A stretch of 64,000 nucleotides of DNA, taken from Flavobacterium sp. (lineage in GTDB: Bacteria; Bacteroidota; Bacteroidia; Flavobacteriales; Flavobacteriaceae). The translations under genes and the position numbers were made by a program. The notes below the pieces were generated by a model. The model worked only from the letters and a program-made list of their open reading frames with translations, did not search any database and was not told the DNA's origin. This document shows positions 1-7,718 of the stretch, one piece after another (positions within the stretch are counted from its first letter, which is position 1; every line of letters begins with the position of its first letter). The stretch lies in assembly GCF_004295795.1 (NCBI RefSeq), contig NZ_SEBR01000015.1, positions 1 to 64,000 of the forward strand, read 5' to 3'.

Positions 1-40
1 TGTCAGGTCGCGTTTTTGGTTCAGCCGCAAGGCCTTTTTG

Positions 41-66
41 CTACTTTTGCGGCCAGGCAAAAGTAG
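41..66. repeat. Perfect inverted repeat, 10-bp stem
   Basis: CTACTTTTGC at 41-50 is the exact reverse complement of GCAAAAGTAG at 57-66, with a 6-nt loop. There is no T-run directly after either arm, so it is not a textbook terminator. It may belong to the same intergenic repeat cluster as the two hairpins to its right. Confidence 0.7.
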
Positions 67-95
67 TCCCGCGGAAGGCGACGAACTACAACATC

Positions 96-139
96 CGGCA
101 GCGAAGCTGCCGCAAACACAAAATGAGCGAAGCTCATTT
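96..139. repeat. Two adjacent GCGAAGC mini-hairpins
   Basis: Hairpin one (96-112) has the stem CGGCAGC/GCTGCCG. Hairpin two (121-139) has the stem AAATGAGC/GCTCATTT. Both close on a GAA triloop, so both contain the core GCGAAGC, a sequence known to form an unusually stable DNA mini-hairpin. Different stems on the same apex suggest a REP-like repeat family, not chance. Confidence 0.6.
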
Positions 140-424
140 ATATCAGGAATAGTGAGAAAAACTTTCCGGTTTCATTTAAAATAGTAAAGAAAAAAGATTT
201 TGCGGCTAAAAGAAATAGCCCGGATCACGGCAACTAGCCTTTCGCAGAAAAAACCAAATTTTTCTTAGGTTGAAACAGCGACCGAAGGAAGCTCGTTGCA
301 ACCTCTAGAAAAACCGGTTTTTTAAAGAAAGTTAGTGCCAGGTTAGCCGGAAAAAGCTCCAAAAAAAGAAAAAAGAATCCCTTTAACAAAAAGCTAAACC
401 AAACGGCAGTTTGTAGATAATGCG

Positions 425-432
425 TAAATTTG
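425..432 (+). promoter_or_regulatory. -7 box of the rpoN promoter
   Basis: TAAATTTG matches the Bacteroidota -7 consensus TAnnTTTG exactly and ends 22 nt before the rpoN ATG. I do not see a well-spaced -33 TTG. Confidence 0.55.
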
Positions 433-454
433 ACTACCATCAACAAAAGACAAA

Positions 455-1912
455 ATGCTGAAGCAATCGTTAAATCTCAAACTCCAACAAAAGCTCTCGC
501 CACAGCAAATCCAGCTCATGAAGCTGATTCAGTTGCCAACTCAGGCTTTTGAACAGCGCTTGAAGGAAGAAATGAACGAAAATCCGGCGCTCGAGGGCGG
601 ACAGGACGAGGATGAATACGAAAAAGACGATTACGAAACCGATGAATATGACGATTATGACGACAGCGAATCAATTGACGCTGAAGACATTAACATAGAC
701 GAATATTTATCGGATGACGATACGCCGGACTATAAGTTGTCGGCGAACAATTATTCAGATGAGGAACAACGCGAGTCGCCTTTGGCCGCGTCGGTGAGTT
801 TTCATCAGGATCTGATCAACCAACTGAATACTTTTATCCTTGGCGATGAGGAGCGCGAAATTGCTGAATTCCTAATCGGAAGCATTGACGAAGCCGGATA
901 CATTCGCCGTTCGATTCCCGATATCGTCGACGACATGGCCTTTACACAAGGCATTTATACCGATGAGAAAACGGTGGAGCGCGTGTTGCATATCGTGCAC
1001 GAACTTGAACCGTCGGGTGTTGGTGCGAGAGATTTGCAGGAATGCCTTTTGTTGCAGCTGAAGCACAAAACGCCAACGGAATCGGTCGAATTGGCAACAC
1101 AAATCATTGACGATCAGTTCGATGCGTTTACCAAAAAACACTACGATAAATTGCGCGCCAAGTTCAGCGCATCTCAGGAACAGCTCAAAAAGGCGATTGA
1201 CGAAATCGAGAAATTGAATCCGAAACCGGGCGGCTCTTTTGCGAGTGGAACGCGTTTGATCGAGCACATTGTCCCTGATTTTGCGATCCGCGTGGTTGAT
1301 GGCGAACTCGAATTGACCTTGAACGGACGCAATGCGCCGACGCTTCATGTGTCAAAAGATTATCAGGAAATGTTGCAGACTTACAAGGATTCGCGCGAAA
1401 AATCGCAACAGCAAAAAGATGCTGTGACGTTTATCAAATCGAAGCTCGATTCGGCGAAATGGTTTATCGATGCGATCCGTCAACGCCAGGAAACGCTGTT
1501 CGTGACGATGAATTCGATAATGCATTATCAGGAAGAGTTTTTCCTGACGGGCGACGAAACCAAGTTGCGTCCGATGATCCTGAAAGATATTGCCGATACC
1601 GTCGGACTCGATATTTCCACAGTTTCCCGCGTTGCGAATTCCAAATATGTCGACACGCCTTACGGCACGAAACTTATCAAGGAATTTTTCTCTGAAGCGA
1701 TGATGAACGATCAAGGCGAGGAAGTTTCGACGCTCGAAATCAAGAAAATCCTGCAGGATGTGATCGCCGATGAAGACAAGTCAAAACCGCTTCCGGACGA
1801 TCAGTTGGCCGATATCCTGAAAGAACGCGGTTATCCGATCGCGCGTCGGACGATTGCCAAATACCGTGAGCAACTCGATATTCCGGTGGCTCGGATGCGC
1901 AAGAAAATCTAA
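455..1912 (+). CDS. rpoN: RNA polymerase sigma-54 factor
   Basis: This is the alternative sigma factor that directs RNA polymerase to -24/-12 promoters and needs an enhancer-binding ATPase to open them. The 485-residue protein has the three expected parts. First is a Gln/Leu-rich N-terminal activator-contact region (about 1-48). Then comes a very acidic Asp/Glu/Tyr linker (about 50-95). The core-binding and DNA-binding parts end in a helix-turn-helix (LKDIADTVGLDISTVSRV) and the RpoN box ARRTIAKYRE close to the C-terminus. The length is normal for the family. The ATG follows a TAnnTTTG box by 22 nt. The 3' end overlaps the convergent lipoprotein gene by 4 nt. Identification is very secure. 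Confidence 0.98.
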   Translation: MLKQSLNLKLQQKLSPQQIQLMKLIQLPTQAFEQRLKEEMNENPALEGGQDEDEYEKDDYETDEYDDYDDSESIDAEDINIDEYLSDDDTPDYKLSANNYSDEEQRESPLAASVSFHQDLINQLNTFILGDEEREIAEFLIGSIDEAGYIRRSIPDIVDDMAFTQGIYTDEKTVERVLHIVHELEPSGVGARDLQECLLLQLKHKTPTESVELATQIIDDQFDAFTKKHYDKLRAKFSASQEQLKKAIDEIEKLNPKPGGSFASGTRLIEHIVPDFAIRVVDGELELTLNGRNAPTLHVSKDYQEMLQTYKDSREKSQQQKDAVTFIKSKLDSAKWFIDAIRQRQETLFVTMNSIMHYQEEFFLTGDETKLRPMILKDIADTVGLDISTVSRVANSKYVDTPYGTKLIKEFFSEAMMNDQGEEVSTLEIKKILQDVIADEDKSKPLPDDQLADILKERGYPIARRTIAKYREQLDIPVARMRKKI

Positions 1913-2634
1913 TACTCGTAAGTAAGTTCGATGTTGTTGCTTCCGGCAGGAACCGAAATCGGATACTCATCTAAAGTAACTACGCCATTTTTTCGTTTGG
2001 TGATCAGCACCGTATTTTCGGCGCCTTGAGACACGATCACGTCTGTGTAAAACTGATTTTGTTGTGTGTTTGGTTCATCCCTGGCCAACGTTTTTTGCTG
2101 GAAAATTCCCGGAGAAATCTCGTATCCGGAATCGAAACGCGTCTGAACTTCGAAATAATCGCCGGCAAGTAATGGTACGAAATTGTTCAGACGCACTTTT
2201 ATGATAGCCTTTTTTGGGATGTAAAAATTGAGGTTCAACGTCGTGTCACGTGTTCCGATTGACGGAAAAATACCCTCGTCGTAACCCAACTCGCCAATCT
2301 TGATGTAAAGGTCATCTGACAGATGCGAATCTTCTATATTGAGTCGAAAAATCCCCGATTGCGCGCCGAGCTCATCATCCTGAATATAAAAATCTTTCTG
2401 AAAATCGCCCTGTGAATCGCTTTTGACGTTGACGATGCGTCGCGTTTGGGCGCCCGGATTGAGTGAGCGTCGGTAATCTAATTTCACACGCACATTGGCC
2501 AAGGGTTCGTCTCCCATCGTCCTGAATCGACCTTGGATCGTAGTGCAATTCGAGTTGCAGGTTTCTTGAGTGTCGTCGTCTTTGCACGAGATAAACAAAA
2601 GTGAAATCAGCGAAAATAGGATCAACTTTTTCAT
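1909..2634 (-). CDS. Predicted lipoprotein, function unknown
   Basis: The 241-residue protein starts with a type II signal peptide whose lipobox is LFISC (Cys17), followed by CKDDD. Aspartates after the Cys are common in Bacteroidota lipoproteins. A short stretch after the signal (GRFRTMGDEPLANVRVKLDYR) resembles the start of a carboxypeptidase-regulatory-like beta-sandwich, and the rest looks beta-rich. It converges on rpoN with a 4-nt overlap and is divergent from the membrane protein gene at 2744. I do not recognise a specific family and assign no function. Confidence 0.75.
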   Translation of the reverse strand: MKKLILFSLISLLFISCKDDDTQETCNSNCTTIQGRFRTMGDEPLANVRVKLDYRRSLNPGAQTRRIVNVKSDSQGDFQKDFYIQDDELGAQSGIFRLNIEDSHLSDDLYIKIGELGYDEGIFPSIGTRDTTLNLNFYIPKKAIIKVRLNNFVPLLAGDYFEVQTRFDSGYEISPGIFQQKTLARDEPNTQQNQFYTDVIVSQGAENTVLITKRKNGVVTLDEYPISVPAGSNNIELTYEY

Positions 2635-2721
2635 AGCTTTAACTATTGGTTGTTTTGGAAAGATTCAAAAAAAATCGATCGGTTGCGCCGGAGTACAATT
2701 TTTTCTGGCAAACTTCGCTTG

Positions 2722-2729
2722 TATATTTG
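2722..2729 (+). promoter_or_regulatory. -7 box that decides the start of the next gene
   Basis: TATATTTG is an exact TAnnTTTG box. It ends 14 nt before the TTG at 2744. Any start further upstream would lie before the promoter, so this box supports the TTG start of the membrane protein. Confidence 0.55.
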
Positions 2730-2743
2730 TGCAAATTCTCGCC

Positions 2744-3349
2744 TTGAAAAAAGTCCTGCCGTTTTTCTCCTATTTGTTGCATCCGATTTTTGTTTCGGTC
2801 TATGCGACATTGTTCTATTTCCTGATTGACCTCAACGCCTATAACGCGACACAAAAGTGGTTGATCTTGCTTCAGATTGCCATCATCACTTTTTTTATTC
2901 CGATATGTATTTTCTTACTTCTCAGGTCGTTGGGAAAGATTGATTCGGTGATGTTGGCAGAATTGTCGCAGCGGAAAATCCCGCTTTTTTTGCAATGCAT
3001 TTTATTTTACATCCTGATTTCCAAAAGCATAACGATTGACGCGATTCCGGAGTTGTTTTTCTTTTTCGGAGGCGCGATGATCAGTTCGTTTTTTGCTTTG
3101 GTGCTGGTTTTTCTGCGGATAAAAGCCAGTCTGCACATGCTCGGAATGAGTTCTTTGACGGCTTTCGTGATCGGACTGAGTTTTCACAACCAAACGAATA
3201 TTTTGTTGCTGGTCGTCGGGTTGGTCGCGCTCAACGGAATCGTTGCCAGTTCGCGTTTGGAAATGAAAGCGCATACCGCGAGCGAACTCGCCATTGGTTT
3301 TTTCTGCGGACTCATTCCGCAAATCGCACTTTATTATTGCTGGGTTTAA
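2744..3349 (+). CDS. Integral membrane protein, TTG start
   Basis: The 201-residue protein is highly hydrophobic with roughly six membrane segments and short polar turns. It begins LKKVLPFFSYLLHPIFVSVYA if TTG at 2744 is the start. The reading frame is open back to 2570, but that extension would run into the divergent lipoprotein gene and past the TATATTTG box, so I reject it. The gene abuts the convergent PorT-like gene with no gap: its TAA ends at 3349 and the neighbour's stop begins at 3350. From memory, a protein of this kind accompanies rpoN and a PorT-like gene in other Flavobacteriaceae. I cannot name its function. Confidence 0.7.
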   Translation: MKKVLPFFSYLLHPIFVSVYATLFYFLIDLNAYNATQKWLILLQIAIITFFIPICIFLLLRSLGKIDSVMLAELSQRKIPLFLQCILFYILISKSITIDAIPELFFFFGGAMISSFFALVLVFLRIKASLHMLGMSSLTAFVIGLSFHNQTNILLLVVGLVALNGIVASSRLEMKAHTASELAIGFFCGLIPQIALYYCWV

Positions 3350-4069
3350 TTACAGAATATAAAAAATCAGGCCAACGTTCAACGAACTCATGTCGATTCT
3401 GTTGCCGTTTATCGAACCGTTCTTGAAAATCGGGTTCAGGCCGTATTGGAAATAAGCGTTCCACGTGTTGTAACCGCCTGAAAGATAGACGCTGTAACGC
3501 ATTTTGTTCAGGTCGTCGTTGTTGATTACGAGCGTTTTTCCGCCGTCGCCCACGAATTTCGATCGGCTGTTGAACAGATAACTGAACTTGACACCGAGGT
3601 AAACTCTCCAGAATTTGTGGCTTTCTATCGTCGAATTTCTCCATCTGAACTCGATTGGAATGTCGATGTAATTGAGTGAGAGCTTGTTTTTTTCGTAATA
3701 AGTTGTGTCCGAAATGATCTCGTATTGCGGAATTTGTCCGTCTCCGTTGACTATCAGGTTGTAATTGAAGTTGTGCAAGGCGTATCCGAAACCTGGCGCT
3801 ATGGCTAAAGTTCGGTCGTCATTTATCGGGAAATCCCTCAAAAATCCTATCGTGAATCCGGCTGAAAATTTGTTTTGGCTGATGTCTTTGGGCACGCCCG
3901 ACAAAATGTTGTACGTGAAACTGACGTAAAACTGGTCTTCGCGATAGAGCGAATCGCGGTCGGTGTAACCTGGAATTTCTGGCATCGGCTTGATGACCAT
4001 CGTGGAATCGGTTTGGGCGAGAACGCCAAAAGTCATCAGCAAAAAGAAAACGGACGCGAAGAATCTCAT
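3350..4069 (-). CDS. PorT-like outer-membrane beta-barrel protein
   Basis: The 239-residue protein has a signal peptide (MRFFASVFFLLMTFGVLAQ) and then alternating polar/aromatic beta strands, ending in the aromatic/hydrophobic terminus GLIFYIL typical of outer-membrane barrels. Features such as the segments YREDQFYVSFTYN, GFLRDFPIN, IPIEFRWR and FWRVYLGVKFSYLF match what I remember of the flavobacterial PorT/OMP_b-brl family. PorT itself is a T9SS accessory protein. This copy lies in the rpoN neighbourhood and I cannot say whether it is the T9SS component or a paralogue. The frame is open further upstream to 4498, but the signal peptide fixes the start at 4069. Confidence 0.75.
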   Translation of the reverse strand: MRFFASVFFLLMTFGVLAQTDSTMVIKPMPEIPGYTDRDSLYREDQFYVSFTYNILSGVPKDISQNKFSAGFTIGFLRDFPINDDRTLAIAPGFGYALHNFNYNLIVNGDGQIPQYEIISDTTYYEKNKLSLNYIDIPIEFRWRNSTIESHKFWRVYLGVKFSYLFNSRSKFVGDGGKTLVINNDDLNKMRYSVYLSGGYNTWNAYFQYGLNPIFKNGSINGNRIDMSSLNVGLIFYIL

Positions 4070-4192
4070 AAGCAGAATTATCGGTTTAAAAATACAAAAA
4101 ATCGCGGCGAGGCCTTGCCTTAAGATTGACTTAAACGAACAAAGTCGCTCCAATATCCTAATTGGGCAGCCGTTTTTTTGAAAAAGACCGAA

Positions 4193-4942
4193 ATGAAACA
4201 TTTGTTGTTGCTTTGCCTTTCGCTCGGCGCGACCAAGGCTTTCCCACAAACTGCCGATTCGCTTGTATTGGCGAAAGATTCCTCGAAGTTCAATTACAAG
4301 GCGCTTGTGATTCCGGCGGCGCTCGTCGGTTATGGCGTCCTCGGGCTCGAGAGCGACCAACTCAAAGGTTTCAATACTCAGATTCGCGAGGAAGTCACCG
4401 AAGACATCGACCAAAAAATCACGATCGACGATTTTTCGCAGTACTCGCCTTTCGCATCGGTTTATGCGTTGAATGCTTTGGGCGTCAAAGGAAAACACGA
4501 TTTCAAGGACCGCACGATTTTGCTCGCAACTTCATATATAATGATGAGTTCTACGGTAATCGCGCTCAAATCGATCACCAAGGAAGAACGTCCCGACGGC
4601 AGTTCAAAAAATTCATTTCCATCAGGGCACACGGCTACAGCGTTCATGGGCGCGGAATTTTTGTGGCAGGAATATAAAGACAAGTCGATTTGGTACGGCG
4701 TTGCGGGTTATGCCGTGGCCACCGGAACGGGCTTGTTCAGAATGTACAACAATCGGCATTGGCTCACTGATGTTGCGGCCGGAGCCGGAATCGGGATTTT
4801 GAGTACGAAGGCTGCTTATTGGATCAATCCCTGGCTGAAGGAACACATTTTTGGCGAAAAGGAATCGGGAAAAGTGAGTTCTGGGTTTGTGCCTTTTTAC
4901 GATGGAAAACACACTGGTGCGGGTTTGGTGATTCGGTTTTGA
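4193..4942 (+). CDS. PAP2-superfamily phosphatase
   Basis: This is a membrane-associated or periplasmic acid phosphatase of the type 2 phosphatidic acid phosphatase fold, which removes phosphate from lipids such as undecaprenyl or phosphatidyl phosphates. The 249-residue protein has a signal peptide (MKHLLLLCLSLGATKAF) and all three motifs of the family: K-x6-RP (KSITKEERP), PSGH with its catalytic His, and R-x5-HxxxD (RMYNNRHWLTD). An alternative TTG start lies 15 nt upstream; the ATG at 4193 gives a cleaner signal peptide. It is divergent from the PorT-like gene. The actual substrate cannot be read from the sequence. Confidence 0.9.
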   Translation: MKHLLLLCLSLGATKAFPQTADSLVLAKDSSKFNYKALVIPAALVGYGVLGLESDQLKGFNTQIREEVTEDIDQKITIDDFSQYSPFASVYALNALGVKGKHDFKDRTILLATSYIMMSSTVIALKSITKEERPDGSSKNSFPSGHTATAFMGAEFLWQEYKDKSIWYGVAGYAVATGTGLFRMYNNRHWLTDVAAGAGIGILSTKAAYWINPWLKEHIFGEKESGKVSSGFVPFYDGKHTGAGLVIRF

Positions 4943-5380
4943 ACGCGGGACGGCATTTTAATTCTCGATTGAAAGGTTGTTGCGCGCGCGTGAGGGACAC
5001 TGGCATTGTTTGAGCTCTTTTGCCTAAATTTCACTGGTTGTTTCCTCAAAAGTTGGCGGCAAAAAGCGAGTGCCTGTTGCCCGACGGCGGCCTCTGAATA
5101 GTGGCCGTAGCAGATGCAGGTTGCACGCCAGCAATACTTGGAATTACCAGTGAATGCTATAGTTAAACGATCAATGGTCGCTGTTTTGGTCTTACTTTCT
5201 TTATTGCTCGCCGCCGGCACGCCCAAATAAAAAAACAGGGTTCTATTGGGCGCTTTGGTTGCATTCTTCGGAGTCGCAGACTCCGCCACACACTGCACGG
5301 AGTTAAAAACTCCGCGCCAAAACAAAGTTAAACCCACCAAATCCTTTCGCTTCAAAATACAGCATTGATAACTTTGCAAA
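4943..5380. other. Gene-free interval with REP-like hairpins
   Basis: I see no credible gene in this 438-base stretch. A leftward open frame crosses it but runs into the coding DNA on both sides and has no domain signal. The right half holds two similar hairpins (5269-5314). The rest has no repeat or terminator I can support. Confidence 0.6.
5269..5314. repeat. Twin REP-like hairpins CGGAGTY
   Basis: Hairpin one is CGGAGTC-GCA-GACTCCG (5269-5285). Hairpin two is CGGAGTT-AAA-AACTCCG (5298-5314). Both have 7-bp perfect stems and a triloop, with 12 nt between them. The stems differ only in the last base pair, so this looks like a degenerate duplicated palindrome unit of the REP type. Confidence 0.6.
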
Positions 5381-5923
5381 ATGGCAACAACAAAAAAATC
5401 AATCGCGATAGACATGGACGGCGTAATCGCCGACGTCGAAACGCACCTTTTGGAAAAATACGAACTGCGAAGCGGAATCTCACTTACGAAACAACAAATT
5501 ATCGGGCGAAATGACGACACGCTTTTTCCCGAAAATCTGCTAGTGGAATTCTTGAACGAACCCCACTTTTTCAGGACGGTTCCGGTTATGGACGGCGCGG
5601 TCGAAGCTTTGCGGAAATTGTCCCAAAATTTTGAAATCTACATCGTATCGGCGGCGACCGAATTTCCTTTGTCGTTTGGCGAAAAACTCGCTTGGTTGAA
5701 CGAGCATTTCTCTTTCGTCACTTGGCACAACATCGTTTTTTGCGGAAAAAAGAGCATCATCAAAACCGATTATATGGTTGACGACATGTGCAAAAATCTC
5801 GATCATTGTCTTGGAAAACGGTTGCTTTTTACGGCTTTTCACAACCACGACGTCAAGCATCACCAGCGTTTCGACGATTGGGATTCAATCCTGGAGTTCT
5901 TTGAATCGGAAGTCATCGCATAA
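5381..5923 (+). CDS. 5'(3')-deoxyribonucleotidase-like HAD phosphatase
   Basis: This is a HAD-superfamily phosphatase of the NT5C type that dephosphorylates (deoxy)nucleoside monophosphates, most likely in the cytoplasm. The 180-residue protein carries HAD motif I as DMDGV (Asp12 nucleophile, Asp14 acid/base), motif II around YIVSAA, and motif III/IV as the Lys of CGKKSIIKTDYMVDD with its paired acidic residues. The length fits the NT5C family, which lacks a large cap. The ATG is preceded by A-rich DNA. A hairpin follows the stop codon directly. The family assignment is strong; the exact nucleotide preference is not. Confidence 0.88.
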   Translation: MATTKKSIAIDMDGVIADVETHLLEKYELRSGISLTKQQIIGRNDDTLFPENLLVEFLNEPHFFRTVPVMDGAVEALRKLSQNFEIYIVSAATEFPLSFGEKLAWLNEHFSFVTWHNIVFCGKKSIIKTDYMVDDMCKNLDHCLGKRLLFTAFHNHDVKHHQRFDDWDSILEFFESEVIA

Positions 5924-5946
5924 AAAAACAGGCCCGAAAGCCTGTT
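5922..5946 (-). terminator. Rho-independent terminator of osmC
   Basis: The stem AACAGGC/GCCTGTT (5927-5933 and 5940-5946) is followed, reading leftward, by a run of T (A7 at 5922-5928 on the + strand). It terminates the leftward osmC transcript and sits directly after the nucleotidase stop codon. Confidence 0.75.
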
Positions 5947-5970
5947 CCAATCATCAACTGAAACTACTTT

Positions 5971-6390
5971 TCAGCTCAGTGTCGCGGTTAGCGAAATCTC
6001 GGCGTTCAAGACCTTTGAAACCGGACAGATCGCTTTTGCTTTCGCGGCCAATTCCTGGAATTTGTCTTCTGCCAAGCCTGAAACCTGGGCTTGCAATTCC
6101 AGGTGGATTTTGGTGATCGTTCCGTCTTCGAAGGTCAATCTCGCTTCTGTGTCGAGGTTTTCCGGAACGTAACCTGCCTCGCTCAAAAGGAAGCTCAATT
6201 GCATGGTGTAACATCCGGAGTGTGCCGCGGCGATCAATTCTTCTGGGTTTGTGCCGATGCTTCCGTCCTCGAATCTTGTCTTGAAAGAAAGTTGTGTGTT
6301 TTCTAAAGTTTTGCTTTGGGTTGAAATGGTTCCTTTTCCTTCCATTCCTGTTCCTTTCCAATTTGCGTTTGCTTTTCTGATGAATTTCAT
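5971..6390 (-). CDS. osmC: OsmC-family peroxiredoxin
   Basis: This is a thiol-dependent hydroperoxidase that reduces organic and lipid hydroperoxides in the cytoplasm. The 139-residue protein has the two active-site cysteines of the family, Cys60 in AAHSGCYTM (peroxidatic) and Cys122 in AICPVSK (resolving), and the N-terminal sheet segment with WKGTGMEGKG. The length is standard for OsmC. It is a single-gene leftward unit with a hairpin terminator at its end and a peculiar repeat block upstream (6457-6500). The oxyR regulator lies 1.3 kb away, which suits a shared oxidative-stress role, but I see no shared operator that proves control. Confidence 0.93.
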   Translation of the reverse strand: MKFIRKANANWKGTGMEGKGTISTQSKTLENTQLSFKTRFEDGSIGTNPEELIAAAHSGCYTMQLSFLLSEAGYVPENLDTEARLTFEDGTITKIHLELQAQVSGLAEDKFQELAAKAKAICPVSKVLNAEISLTATLS

Positions 6391-6456
6391 GATTTCTGGT
6401 TTTAAATTATTAAAGTGAGTGTTTATAAGGGTTTTGGGATTTTGCTAGCCGTTTTT

Positions 6457-6500
6457 AAACGTTTACTGTCGTTTGTAAACGTTTACTCTCGTTTACTGTC
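6457..6500. repeat. Tandem repeat AAACGTTTACT upstream of osmC
   Basis: Two copies of AAACGTTTACTSTCGTTT start at 6457 and 6477, a period of exactly 20 bp. A third partial copy GTTTACTGTC ends at 6500. The core AAACGTTT is self-palindromic. The block lies 67 nt upstream of the osmC start and 33 nt after the esterase stop, so it could be an operator array or a degenerate terminator region. Confidence 0.6.
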
Positions 6501-6532
6501 GGCTAATTTTTGGTGGCTTGGATTCAAATTCG

Positions 6533-7561
6533 TTATTTGGCTTCCGATTTCAGGAAGTCTATCGCTTGTTTGATCGCGGCTCTCGGCGCTGGCGTTTCTG
6601 TAATCGGGTTGAGCATCACGAAATCGTGTATCGTTCCTATGTAACGGGTTGCGGTGACCTTGACTCCGGCGGCATTGAGCTTTTTGGCGTAAGCTTCACC
6701 TTCGTCTCTAAGGACATCGTTTTCCGCTACGATCACAAGTGCTTGTGGTAAACCTTTGAGCTGGTCGATGTCGGCGCGAAGCGGTGATGCGTAAATCGAG
6801 TTGCGGTCCTCGGATTTTGGAGCATACGTTTTCCAGAACCAATCCATTGCGTTTTTGGTCAGGAAATGTCCGTTGGCAAACTGTTGGTACGAGGCCGTGT
6901 CGAGGTTGTTGTCGGTTACCGGATAGAACAAAAGTTGGAAGTCGATTTGCGGACCTTTTCGGTCTTTGCTCATCAAGGTCACCGCGATGGCCATGTTTCC
7001 TCCTACGCTATCGCCGGCAACTCCAAGTTTAGCGGTATTCAAGCCGATGGAAGCTCCGTTTTCCTTGATCCATTTCGTGGCTGCGTACGCTTCTTCGTTC
7101 GCAATAGGGAAAAGTGCTTCAGGCGACGGCGTGTAATTCACGAAAACGACGGCGACATTCGCTCCTGAGGCGAGTTCGCGAACCAACCTTTCGTGCGTGA
7201 AGAAGTTGCCCAAAACCCATCCGCCACCGTGAAAGTACATTACGGTTGGCAGTTTGTCTTTTGCGCCTTTCGGTTTTACGATGGTCAATTTTACGGTTTT
7301 GCCGTCTTGGGTAATCGTTTTTTCGGATACGTCGGCGGGTTGTAGTTTGTAGTTTCCGGTTTGTGCGCCGATGAGGACTTTTCTCGCATCGTCGTATGAA
7401 AGTTCGTATAGTTGTTTTCCGGTTCCGTCGCCGTGCACCGCTTTTAGGAATTCGCGGGTTTTGTTTTCGACCGAATAACTTCCGGCGAGTGAAGGATCGA
7501 TTTGGCTTGTGGCTAGTATTGTGCTGAACAAGGCGACTGATGTGAGAATTGCTGTTTTCAT
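6533..7561 (-). CDS. Secreted alpha/beta-hydrolase (HSL-type esterase)
   Basis: This is a carboxylesterase or lipase of the hormone-sensitive-lipase group. The 342-residue protein has a signal peptide (about 1-19). Its family hallmarks are the oxyanion motif HGGGW at 111-115, the nucleophile elbow GDSVGG with Ser185, the acid Asp282 in ENDVLRD and the base His312 in TIHDF. It is probably periplasmic. It is divergent from oxyR. A TAnnTTTG box on the minus strand (7648-7655) and a (CAA)6 tract lie in its leader. The substrate is unknown; small acyl esters are the usual range of this family. Confidence 0.88.
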   Translation of the reverse strand: MKTAILTSVALFSTILATSQIDPSLAGSYSVENKTREFLKAVHGDGTGKQLYELSYDDARKVLIGAQTGNYKLQPADVSEKTITQDGKTVKLTIVKPKGAKDKLPTVMYFHGGGWVLGNFFTHERLVRELASGANVAVVFVNYTPSPEALFPIANEEAYAATKWIKENGASIGLNTAKLGVAGDSVGGNMAIAVTLMSKDRKGPQIDFQLLFYPVTDNNLDTASYQQFANGHFLTKNAMDWFWKTYAPKSEDRNSIYASPLRADIDQLKGLPQALVIVAENDVLRDEGEAYAKKLNAAGVKVTATRYIGTIHDFVMLNPITETPAPRAAIKQAIDFLKSEAK

Positions 7562-7590
7562 GAATATGGAATGTGTTGATTGTTAGATTT

Positions 7591-7609
7591 TGTTGTTGTT
7601 GTTGTTGTT
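7591..7609. repeat. Trinucleotide repeat in the esterase leader
   Basis: Six TTG units (CAA on the esterase strand) lie between the predicted -7 box at 7648-7655 and the esterase start at 7561, so they would be transcribed in its 5' leader. Such a tract could vary in length by slippage. Confidence 0.8.
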
Positions 7610-7647
7610 CGAAATCTGATTTTCGGAATTCGACCGTTTTGATAGGA

Positions 7648-7655
7648 CAAATGTA
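7648..7655 (-). promoter_or_regulatory. -7 box for the esterase gene
   Basis: On the minus strand TACATTTG is an exact TAnnTTTG match, with a TTG about 21 nt upstream. The leader to the start codon would be roughly 80 nt. Confidence 0.5.
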
Positions 7656-7684
7656 TGGGAATACAACATCATAAATCAAATTGA

Positions 7685-7692
7685 TAATTTTG
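7685..7692 (+). promoter_or_regulatory. -7 box for oxyR
   Basis: TAATTTTG is an exact TAnnTTTG match and ends 26 nt before the oxyR ATG. The divergent esterase box lies 30 nt to the left, so one bound OxyR dimer could affect both promoters. Confidence 0.55.
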
Positions 7693-7718
7693 TACCTTTA
7701 TAAAATAAAATTATAACC

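Larger units (their letters stand above)
1..454. other. Intergenic region upstream of rpoN
   Basis: There is no convincing gene here. A short leftward reading frame over 234-446 is low-complexity (Phe/Leu-rich because the DNA is A-rich) and looks spurious. The left part holds three perfect hairpins, listed separately. Bases 140-420 are A-rich with nothing I recognise. The rpoN promoter box lies at the right end. Confidence 0.7.

Noticed and set aside
234-446. 70-codon leftward frame upstream of rpoN
   Set aside because: Low-complexity Phe/Leu translation of A-rich DNA overlapping the rpoN promoter; no supporting signal.
4897-5520. 207-codon leftward frame across the gap before the nucleotidase gene
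   Set aside because: It runs into coding DNA at both ends, has no motif or start signal, and covers the REP-like hairpins.
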